Shown one piece after another: positions 37,401 through 49,400 of a DNA stretch of 64,000 nucleotides; the stretch's first letter is position 1; every line of letters starts with the position of its first letter. The notes under the pieces were generated by a model. That model searched no databases. It saw nothing but the letters and a program-made list of their open reading frames with translations, and was not told where the DNA came from. The position numbers and the translations under genes are program-made. The stretch is from Beaufortia kweichowensis (Eukaryota > Chordata > Actinopteri > Cypriniformes > Gastromyzontidae): the NCBI GenBank assembly GCA_019155185.1, contig CM032816.1, positions 4,515,010 through 4,579,009 on the forward strand, written 5' to 3'.

Positions 37401-40400
37401 GATTCAAACAGAAGATCAATCAGCTTGTCATCACGCTTTCCATTTGAAATTTGTTATGACACATCTGTGCATTAGCAGGCATGAGTTTCCTGTTGTATAT
37501 ATTAATATTCCCCGGCCATATTTTGAATATTCGCATGATGATTTTGCAGCAGGGAAAAAATTAAGAAACTGTATTATGTATAGGGGTGGGAATCTTTAGG
37601 TACTACGCGATCCGATTCTGGGACTCACGATCCGATTCCAAAACGATTCTTCATATAATTTTTGCAAATATGATAAATTTGCATTTTAAATAAATAAAGA
37701 GTTTTTATGCTTTTTGTTTATAGTTAGAATCTCTTTGACAGTATTCCCATCTTGAAGTTTAATTTTATTGCTTTTATTTTAACAAAGTTATATTCAGGAT
37801 GAACAAGTTCTGACATAGAATCGATTCTGAATCTTTGAGAATCGATTCAGAATCGTTAGAGAAAGAATCCAGATGCATCGATGCATCGATTTTTTTTCTC
37901 CCACCCCTACTTATGTATGATATGAATATTGTGAATATGTACTATTGACTTTAATTTTCTTTCATTAAAATTTATTTATTATTTTTATATGGTTATTTTT
38001 CTAAAGCCATCTGTCATTAGATACTTTTGCTTAGACAATTCACTGATCAAACGTTTAGAAAACATTGAAATACAATTTAGAGAAGTAAGAATTTTGGTGT
38101 AAATTCGGGTTGGCACGTTTTAATTCATTTTTGCAATTCTGTTTAAACTGTCCTTTGATTCAATAATATGACATTTGTTTCTGTGAATTTTTTTCTGTAT
38201 TGCCTGCATGAGACAACGTCTTTATTTCTTGCCCCCAGTCTCAGGTACGATACATGATTAACATCTTTGTGAATTTAGGTCAAAGTCTTAGCAAGTCGTC
38301 AGGGGTTTTATGTGCTCTTGAGGAATGGTTGATGATTGTGTCTTGCAGATGAGAGTGGCAGCTTTCCCCTGTTGTGAAACAAAGAATCTTGTGAAAAAAG
38401 TGATAGGACGGTGAAAAATAGCTATTAATAGAAGTGTGAGAGTACGGAGAAGTGCTGGATATCCTGCCAGGTGCAGCCTCTGGTCCTGACACAAATGACA
38501 TTCTCATCCTTTATGAGTTTTCTCACTTGAGGTTTTGTTCTGGACATGATTGAGTGGACCACATTCTAGAGCTGTAACCTGCTGCTTAACATGCACAATA
38601 AAAAAGTGTGAAAAAGTTTCTGTATCTGTCAATTCATATTTGATGTTTATATATTATACACGGTTTTGTGAAATACTTGGTTTTTATTGGTCAGTTGCTG
38701 CAGTCAAATGTTGTTATGTAACAAAATGCAAAATTATGTAACAGAATGCATATATATATATATATATATATATGCAATCATCAAATGCATCTGATTTCTA
38801 TTCCATTTAATTCTCACATAATAACCATAAAAAGGACAATTTGATGACATAAAACTGCTAATAGTTACGGTACCGTTAGCGATTGTTGTCATTTTTTTAA
38901 ATCATTCGTTAAACATTTTCACTTTATTCTCACATAATAACTTAAACTTAAAATCAAATAAATATTTTACATTTATATAATTATATGCAGCCTGGTGAAA
39001 TACTTGATTTTGATTGGTCAGTTGCTGCATTGAAATGTTTTTGCATAACTCTGACATAACGCGTAATCACATGCATCTGATTTCTTACGTAGATGTGATA
39101 GCTTCGCGTTTCTTATTTCTTTTTTCCTTTTCCATAAAAACAGTTTTAATCAAATAAAATGTATACATGGCTCCATGAAATGCTTGATTGCGATTGGTCA
39201 GTTGCTACAATAATTCCTGCCAGACTTCGATTAAATGATACCACAAGTAAATACTGTTAATGATTTTCATCATTTTAGTCACTCAATACATGCTCCTTTT
39301 GTCTTATTTGGTTTATCCCAAGTATTTCTGGCACAAACAGTACTCTGCATTGTTGCTGTGACTGTGTCAGCCCTGTATTCGAGTTGACTGCATTGCAGAA
39401 GCGATGGAGAAATAAATTAATAAATCATCGAGAACCTCAGGTGGCTTTGCTGTATGTCAGCATAGGACATCTCCCTGTCCTTTCTTCTGCCCGCTGGAAC
39501 ATCATCAAAGGTTCAGATGCTACGCCGTGAACAGAGATCAGCCTGGCATGGGGCTTCACCGTTGGCTCCTTTGTTCGCCGCGTTAGAGAATTTACAGATT
39601 CTGTTGCATAACAATGCGTAGGAGGCTCATTAGCCGAAATCATATTTTCGGATGTAAAGCACCCAGGAAATGCTTTTGAGACATTATCAAATGTGTAAAT
39701 GTGTGTACGGGTTTACTTTTGAATTTTATATCCAAGTCCTTTAGGTTATGTGGGAGCGTAACCGATTAAAGTTGTTGATGTTAATGATGCGATCTTTACA
39801 GTATGTTTCTTTCATTCTCAGATTTTTCTTTCTGTTTTTTAATCCAGAGTGCAGCAATGGAGGAGACGGTAATATGGGAACAGCACACTGTAACACTACA
39901 CAGGGTAAGAATTTCATTTTAAGTTACCAGCCTGTTTATTTCCTTTATTCAGCACTTCAAATGTTCGGTTTTGGATTGTGCTTTCACGTGCTTTCATGTC
40001 CAGCTCGGCCTGTCTTGCAGTTCATGACAGTTGTCCTATTGTCTCTTTTCTCTTTATATCTGCGATAAGGTCTTTCTATCCTTCTCTGTATCTCTCTGAC
40101 CATCACACCTCCTCATTTATCTTCACATTCCATCCCTCTTATCTCTTCATTCCCTTCATCCAGTTCTGTCTCTTCTCTGATTTGAATACCCCCCACCATC
40201 ACAGGGCTGTTAACACGTAGCTGTGTGTCTCACAGGCACCGGGGTTCGGGTTCGGGATCGCTATCTCAGGTGGAAGGGATAACCCTCACTTTCAGAGCGG
40301 GGAGACGTCCATCGTCATATCTGATGTTCTGAAGGGAGGACCAGCTGAGGGCTTACTGCAGTAAGTCTCATTCGTTACACTTTACTGTTAACTTTAGTAA

Positions 40401-43400
40401 ATGCATTAGTTAACGTTAACTAACAGTATGCAGTATAGTGTTTCAGCATTTAAGATTTTTGTTAATGTTAGTTAAAGCCAATAAAATTTTTCTTGTTAGT
40501 TCATTGTGCATTTATTAATTTTAACAGATACAACTTTTGATTTTAACAGTGCATTAGTAAATGCAGAATTTAACATTAACTATAAGATGAATAAATGCTG
40601 TAGAAGTATCGTATATTGATAGTATACAATAGTATACGAAGTATAGTTTTTGTTAGTGAATACATTCACTAATATTAACAAATACAACCTTACTGTAAAA
40701 TGTTACTCATGTAAGAAAATGTCTTATATTTCCCAGAGTTACACATCTTTCAGAATTGAAAATGCATTTTAAAATTTTAAAATTAAATTTCTAAATTCTA
40801 AATCTAAATTTCTAAGTTGATTTAGCTGCTATTGCTGTGATTTACCATGATGAATGATGATATGTTGGGATATTTACAGAAATATGACATGATGTTTAAA
40901 AAATTATCTTTAAATTTGACCTATATTTTACTTATTTAATTTAAATATTTCATTATATTTATTCAATTTACTTTTTATTTAGTTGGCTTTGTTTCATAGA
41001 ATGACTGAATTTATCCAGTATATTATATGATCAATAGATTTTACATAAACATTTATTTGTTTAACATTTTATAAAGCATTGTTAAAAATTTGTGGTGCTG
41101 TATGGCAAAATTATGACCTTTGATAGCTGTGTAAAATATATTTAAAGTAAGGGCTGCACGATAATAGGTAAAACGATAATCACGATTATTTTGCTCCAGA
41201 TTTTCATTATGATTAATAATCACGATTATTCTGGCATTTCAGAACTGTTTTCAGCATATTTATTATACTTTACAGCCAATTAATACATTATATAATCTGC
41301 TGCTATTAAACTCCTGCGACACTTAGTATTATGAACAATTTCCGACCTTACCATGATGATGTTTCGTTCTTGCTATTAACACATAAATATCACAATGATT
41401 ATGCTTAATTAACCATGGGAGGCAGAAGTCTTTATTGCGATTAAAATACAAATGATCGTGCAGCCCTGTTACATGTTTTGATGTTTACAGAATTATATTA
41501 TAATAAAAATCATACAGATGAATGATGTAATTGTTCTAACACTGTGAGTCCTGCCCAACCCCACTCTTCACCATTAAAGAGTGTGTCAAACCCGTAACCC
41601 ACGAGCAGACAGTACTGCTGATCAGGCTTTGCTTAGTGTTGCGTTCAGATCAGTCGGAGTGGCACTTTTGCTTACAGTTTTATGTTTCTGACAGAGAGAA
41701 TGACAGAGTTGTGACGGTCAACTCCGTCTCCATGGACAACGTGGATCATGCGTATGCGGTACAGCAGCTTCGGAAAAGTGGGAAGAATGCAAAAATAGTA
41801 TGTGTCCCTGTAATTTAGTCAGTTGCATTTAGCAATCAGAGAAAATGGAAATAATAATGCCGTGTGTAATTTGCATATGACTGTATAATAAACATGACAT
41901 GCAAAAGTGAGTGAGCAGATATACAAACTATGTTGTGAATGGCTTTATTTTTTCTATCAGACCATCAGGAGAAAAAGAAAGGTTCACGTCCCCATGGGCC
42001 GCCCAGGCGAGCGCGAGACCATGTCGGAGCACGACGAGGACGACGACAGCTACGAAGATGAGATCTACGAGTCGCGGAGCGCACGGAGCGGACCCAGTGC
42101 CTACAGCGGGGGCGGCGGCACGGGCCGGAGAAACGGCAGAGGTGACCGGCTGGGCGGGAGGAGGGACCGAGACAGAGAGCGCAGCGGCTCCAGAGAGAGG
42201 AGTCTGTCCCCACGCTCGGACCGCCACTCTGTGTCCTCCAACCTCCCCCCACGCCCAGCCAAGGTCACCCTCATAAAGTCCCGCAAAAATGAAGGTGAAG
42301 ATGAGCGCGTCGACCCGGCTAACCAGCGTCGCCCAATCGCGTTGAATATTATTACAATATCTTTTTTCAGTTTCTGATGAGGAAGATTTTAAGAAAATGT
42401 TGCGATTTGTACCATTGATGGCATAGAAATGACACAATTCACCTTTAAGTTTCTTTTGTTATTGTCTTTTAATGTGACTTTTAGGGCCTTTAGATATGCA
42501 AATGTGTCATTATATGTTATTGTGGTTTGGTCTGTAGACAGAATATGGGCTTTTCATTGGACAAAACCATTCAGAGCTAACTTATACTAACATGGCGTGT
42601 GTGTGTGTTGTTGCTTTTTACTCTGTAAGCAGAATACGGGCTCCGCCTGGCCAGCCACATATTCGTAAAGGACATTTCCCCGGAGAGCCTGGCGGCCCGA
42701 GACGGAAACATACAAGAGGGAGATGTGGTGCTTAAGGTAAGATAAACAAATACCTAAGATCTGAAAAAGTGAAGCTCAGAATATTTCGCAAAATAAAATC
42801 TATGCTTTCTTTTTAGATTAATGGCACAGTGACAGAGAACCTGTCCCTTATCGATGCCAAAAAGCTGATCGAGAGGTCAAAGGGCAAACTGAAGATGGTG
42901 GTTCAAAGAGACGAGAGAGCGACGCTGCTCAACATCCCAGATCTAGATGACAGTATTCCCTCAGCTAACGCTTCTGATAGAGATGGTGAGAGAGTCTCCG
43001 TACAGCACAAATCTTGCTAAATACGTTGTGTAATTAGTGCGTAATCCCATAATGAATGTGATTAATACACAGAAACACGAAGAGATGTGAAGTTATTGTT
43101 CTTTTTTTAGATATTTCAGATATCCACTCCGTGGCCTCCGATCATTCCAACCGATCCCACGACCGGAAGAGGAGCAGTCGTTCCCGTTCTCCAGACCGGC
43201 GCTCCGAGCCGTCGGATCACTCCAGACACTCGCCGCCGCAGATCAGCAACGGCAGGTCAGATGTGCTTTATGGTTATCTATATTTTATAACTTCTTAAGC
43301 GATCAGGATTCTTTCCAACTTTATTGTTGAAAGATTAGGATTCTTTAAGAATTGTTTCAAAATCTAAATATGCCTCACGTCTGTTTTCTACTTTCTTCTC

Positions 43401-46400
43401 TGTATCTTCTCTGTCTTTGCACTTTCTTCATTTACATTGTCATTCATTAAAAGTTTCAGGTGTATTTGAACCTTTTTTATGGGGTGGAGTTAGATTTAAC
43501 CCCACTTTTTCTCAGCTTTGAAAGAAAAGAGCTCACCTAGTTAACACTGACATCTGATTCTTGTTTTGAATCAGGGCCGCAGGGCCGACGACTCAGAGAA
43601 CCCGGCCAGTGTAAGTGTTTGGGTCCTGAGCATCAAAATCAAAGCTAACCGAACTAACGCTTTCGTGAGCTTTGCACTAAAGCATGTGACGTGTCCGCTT
43701 TCTGAAGTGGTGTAAATCGACATGTGTGCGTGATGTGACCGTGAGCGGTGTGCTTAAATATGGTTTTCTTGATGACTTTGCTCTTTTTGTGATCTTTATG
43801 TGTTCTTCGTTACTTAATATCATCACGACATCACTGGATAAAGAATGCAGTCCAACAAACCAACCTGGGTGCAAGAAATATGTTGGTTTGTACGGCTCAA
43901 TCCCAGCATGCACCTGCATATCATGTACTATGTGTGCCTTCATTCATTCTCATCAATCATGCAGATCTCAGCTGTGTTTTACCCCCTTCTTTAGCAAAAA
44001 TCTTACCAAAACTGGGCCAGGGAATTAAGATTTGGCCCACTTTTTTGATGCTTTTTACAGCTGTTCATAATGATGATTAAAGCTTTTGTTTACATTGTGA
44101 ATTTGTCAAAGGTAGGGATATCCATAAAGTGCTGACTCCACATGAATTTCTTATCTAGTATTTTTGTCTTGTTTTGTAGTACAAATAATTAATAATTCTT
44201 AAATATTTTTAAATCAGAAAACATTTTATTTATAAGCAAAATGACCTCATAAAAAACATATTTATAAAATTCCTGCTTAAAACAAGCAAAAATATCTTCC
44301 AGCGAGGTAAGAAAATAAATTCAATTAAATTTCACCTCTTCGTTAGGTTAAGTTAAAACTTTTGCCATTTTTGCGTGTTTTAAGTTTGAACTCACTTAAA
44401 TGTGATCATTTGTTTTTATAATATCTTCTAGAAAATTATTTAATACCTTATTTAAGTGTTTTAGATATTATGGAAACCAATACAAAAATACTAATATTCA
44501 TTCAGTGTAAGAGATCCAGGAGGAAATGAAGCGTTAATTTTCTTTCTCGCCCTTCCCGGTTGAATCTTGGCTTGTCGTTCTGTTTAGAAAGAGAAGCGTG
44601 TGGTCTGTTGTCAGATGTCCAGCCAAGCTCATCCTTCTGTTTTCTCTTTTCATATAAAAACTGGTCACATGCCCTTCAGAAATTGCCATTCGGACACTTG
44701 CCATCACCTCAGGCGTATTCCCAATTTCACTCATCTAGCCCCAACGTCCTGTAAACCAAAACAAAGACACAACCCAGCACTGGAAAGTAAAAGGTTTTGA
44801 AATGTAGTGAAATTATCACTGTGCGTTTTATCCCTCTTTGTGGATTTTATGGATGATCAGGTCCATAAAGACCCTTAGCTGCTTTAATACTGTGTGGTGT
44901 AGTGCATTATGCCACACATTTATCTTCAATGTCATCAGCCAAGCATTTTTTTATTACGCCAAACTGTAATTGCTTGGTAGGATATTTGTCATTCTCATGA
45001 ATAAAACAGGACCACATGTGGCGACATATAGCCGGACCCGTCATCTTTGCTCGCGTTCTGATTTTGTAGTGCTTTCACGGAGGTGCACCTGGAATCTCTT
45101 ACGGTTTTTGTCTCCTCGATTTTTGTGGATCAGATGGGCCGTGCTAAATATAGTCCAACAAAGAGCTGCAAAACACAGCTGTGACCTTCAAGAATACCTG
45201 GCCGCCCTAACCACTCTCTCTCCCTCTCTCTCTCTCATCTGCCATTTGTCTTTCAGTGTAAACACTGTTTTATGGGTTGTGTGCTTAGACTTGATTGTGT
45301 GGAAAAAGGCGGTGTTGTTTTTTGTCGTCTTGTTGAGCGCAGAGCATGCATTAATCATCAGAAAGCTTTAAGTGAACAGCACAAAGCTCATCCTTTTATT
45401 TCACACTGTACTTGTACAGCGATCTGGCGTGCAGGTGTATTATTGATGTGTGTTTGCTTTACGACAAAGGTGCTTTGAGATAACGGTCTGCGGTAGATTA
45501 AAGTCAAGGGGCGTTCACGCTGATGCCAGTGTGTCTGATTGTAGGCGGAGCACGTGAGGTCCAGCGCTGCACTCTGATTGGTAGTTGGCACGTTGCCTCA
45601 CAGTGCATTTGCGTAAAGTTGAACTCTGATAAACATATTGTTGCTCACATTACCTCAAATAGCAAATTCTTTTTTAGTCAGTGTGAACACCCCTTTAGTA
45701 AGTAATTAAGTGAATTTGGGACATCTGATTCATTTTAGTGATTTTTGTTTTGTTTGGAAGGTTCAATGTAATGAACATTGAAACATCAAAAAAATTATTC
45801 AAACGTTATTTCTAGAATTGTAGCATTTTATGTGTGTATTTGCTTTTAGAATAAAAAATGATACTACTATTACTACGTGCTAAATACTACTACTAAACCT
45901 GATAACTGTCAAATTGAGTATACACATGAAAATACTACAATTTTTGTATTTTATCTAGATATTTTTTTTTTACATTTTAAGTCTTTAAAAAAAATCATTT
46001 TAGGTGTTTTTATAAATTACAGTAACATTAATGTTTCTTTAATAATTTTTTTGTTTATGCTTATTGTTATAAAAACTCATCAAATATCTTATACTTTCTT
46101 TATACTATTCCACCAATTGATAGTTTGTCATGATTGATTAAAATTCAACTATAAAATATTAAAATGAATAGTAAAATAACACGGGTGTTCCTCCTGAAGA
46201 ACGGTGACAGTTAACAGATTAATATAAATTAATATTTCAAAATGTAATACATTTTTAATACTTTTTTATAATTTAAACAGTTGTGAACAGTAGTCAATAG
46301 AATTTAATTGGGAATTCTGATTCGCCTTAGCAGTATGGTAAAGACAGACCTGTTAGATGTCATTTCCTGTCTAGGATTCTTACAGTTTTGTTTTATGTTG

Positions 46401-49400
46401 TCCTTTTATCTGCACACACAGCCACAGGAGTCGTGAGGAGGAGAGGATCACGAAGGCTGGGCCGCTTCCCTTACCTGCTAAGATGGTGGAGGAGATGCCG
46501 AAAGAGCAGAGCTCAAACAGAGAAGAGAAACAGCTCCCCCCTCTGCCAGGTCAGAGGTCACTACACATGCACATACACATACATATCTTGTTGCATGTCG
46601 AGGCTGTTGAGTACGAAAAAACGAACTAAATAGTAAATTCACAAACTAGATTTCAGCTGAATTCTTAAACGCTTTTTGTGTTGTGTAGAGGTGATGACAA
46701 GCAGCACGGGTTTGACAGCATCTTCCCACCTGCTTTGTCCCGATGTGTTTCTTTGACCTCTTTGAGCATGTGTGTATGTGTGAGTTAATTAAATACTGTG
46801 TCTCGATCTCAGAGCCCAAACCTGTGTATGCCCAACCCGGTCAGCCCGACGTGGACCTGCCCGTTAGCCCGGCAGACGCACCTGTGCCAAGCGTCACCCA
46901 TGACGACAGCATCTTGCGGTACAACAACTCTTTGTGCTACGTGTTTTCGAGACCACACGTTGTCTTTAAACAAATATCACAAGTGTTCATGGGTTGTGTA
47001 TGTTCATCCCCAGGCCGAGCATGAAGCTGGTGAAGTTTAAGAAGGGCGAGAGCGTGGGGTTGAGGCTCGCTGGTGGGAATGACGTGGGGATATTTGTGGC
47101 GGGTGTACTGGAGGACAGTCCTGCTGCTAAAGAAGGCCTGGAGGAGGGAGACCAGATTCTCAGGGTGAGACGAAGTTTTGGATGCTTTTTTTTTAACACC
47201 GTAGATGTTTTAATATGTAAGCAAGTGGCAAGACATTTAGCTCTTGTGGGGAATAATTCAATTGGGACTCCTAAAGGATTGTGGATATAGGAAGATATGG
47301 CATCCCAGCTTTTATAACCCTCAATTTACGGGCTCTTTAAAGGCAACCCTAGTTTTAAAGAGGCTTCCGCTTGCAAAATATTCCTCTCCCGCTGTATAAA
47401 TGCCATTAAACCTCAGCGTTTGTGAAGATGCTTGCCCTTTCTCAGGATGGTTTCCCCGGTGACGTCGTTTCCATCTTCTCCCTGCCAAACGTTGCCTTTT
47501 CTCCTCCTTTTCCCGTTCATTATTCAGAACAATGTTTGTCACCTTCGTCTTGCCACCCAACTCCAGCAAACGGCTTTCAGGAATGTTGTGTAGCGTTTAG
47601 GAGAAACACTGAAATGTTCTTTTACTCTCATTCACTAAACTGGTAAGGCATTGGGTTTGTGTTTTAACTGTCTCTACTTAAACTTTTTCTGCAGGTAAAC
47701 AATGTGGACTTTGCAAACATTATCCGTGAGGAGGCAGTGCTGTTTCTGCTGGACCTGCCCAAAGGAGAGGAAGTCACTATCCTGGCCCAGAAAAAGAAAG
47801 ATGGTGAGGATGGGCGAATGTGACAACATTTCTCTCAGCCAATCAGATTTTAACTTTAGGTTCAGGCGTAATGTTACACATAGGATGAAATATTTTATCT
47901 TATCCCTGCTATATTTTATCTTCCCAAGGAGTACATTTGATTATAAAAAAGTGGTATTACAGAATTAAATCATTAACTGAAACTATTAAAACATTTTTGT
48001 TCAAATTTATAATTGAAATTTTTAAAGTTTAATTTTAAAATTAATAAATAAAATACAGGCCTAACTATTAGTTGAAAATTAAAATTAGAGATGTTTCCTT
48101 GGCAGTAAACTCAGTTTAGTTTAAGTGAATGCACTAAAACGAAAAAGTATTTAAAAAAACGTTATCAAACCTAAACCTAAATTAACATCAAAACTAAATA
48201 TATGAAATCAAAGGTGAATTCAAAATAGTAATAAAGCTACAATAAAACTAAAATAAAAATAACTTGCAAATGATCTAGCTGATGGAATTTGTTTAATGAA
48301 TGAATCTTTAGTTTTTATTTATAAAATCCAGACAGAAGTCTTGTAATCTAATTTTGTGATTTGGAACATCAAAGTTTGATTTCTGTCATTAATTTCACTA
48401 TGATTTCAATCTTTGACATGGTCTTAATCAGTCAATATTAAAGAAATCAAGGTTAAATTTCCACAAAATGTTCTTTACATTATGTTGAATGATTTAATGT
48501 AGAAAACAGATTTTACAGAATGGGTCACATATAAATGATTAGACTTTATAACAGATCCCTGCTGCTTGATTCTGATCCGATCTCTTTGACCCCAGTGTAC
48601 CGACGAATCGTTGAGTCTGACGTTGGAGACTCGTTCTACATCAGGACCCATTTTGAGTACGAGAAGGAGTCGCCCTACGGCTTGAGCTTCAATAAAGGCG
48701 AGGTCTTCAGAGTGGTCGATACCCTTTACAACGGCAAGCTGGGCTCCTGGCTGGCCATCCGCATCGGCAAAAACCACCAGGAGGTGGAGAGGGGTATCAT
48801 CCCTAACAAAAACAGGTACCGGGGTCAGTTGGTGTCTGTGTAAGTAGTCACACAAATTCAATACAAAATACAAATTTTGGCTGTTTTTCTGCTCTCCGTA
48901 GAGCCGAGCAGCTGTCGAGCGTACAGTACACTTTACCAAAAACCCCAGGAGGAGATCGAGCCGATTTCTGGCGCTTCCGTGGACTGCGTAGCTCCAAGAG
49001 GAACCTGAGGAAGAGCAGAGAAGATCTTTCAGCTCAGCCCGTGCAAACCAAGTTCCCTGCTTATGAGAGAGTTGTGCTCAGAGAAGGTACGACAGTCCGG
49101 TTATTCAGTTCATAGACCTTGTTTGTTGCCATGCGTATGCTTATTTACTCCGTTAGCATTATATTAATAATCAAAAATATGATTGGATCATCTATTTTTA
49201 ACTCTTTTTGAATCACGGGTCTCAGTTTATTCATGTATGTATTTTTATATTTTAAATGTTTTAAAAATCTTTTTAGAAATAAATAGTTAATAGTGAAGCT
49301 CACTTTTCTATAAAACAAAACATTATAAAACAAATATGTGAGAAATATGTAGGTACTACAGTATTATAGAGACTTCGTTTTTTAATGTTTTAATAATTGG

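Larger units (their letters stand above)
22497..39847 (+). other. tjp1: tjp1 intron 1 (~17.3 kb)
   Basis: The long first intron holds no further exon of the main transcript. It contains a candidate alternative first exon (~30640-31212), a perfect DR1 nuclear-receptor half-site pair (26410-26422), two hAT-like MITEs with target duplications, a TTAA MITE, AGTTCACCC-type fragments and a triplicated repeat near 38.65-39.22 kb. The rest looks unique and non-coding. Confidence 0.85.

Noticed and set aside
41928..42437. Long frames on the - strand and in other + frames.
   Set aside because: Shadows of GC-rich tjp1 exon 5; the true frame matches ZO-1 and splices correctly.
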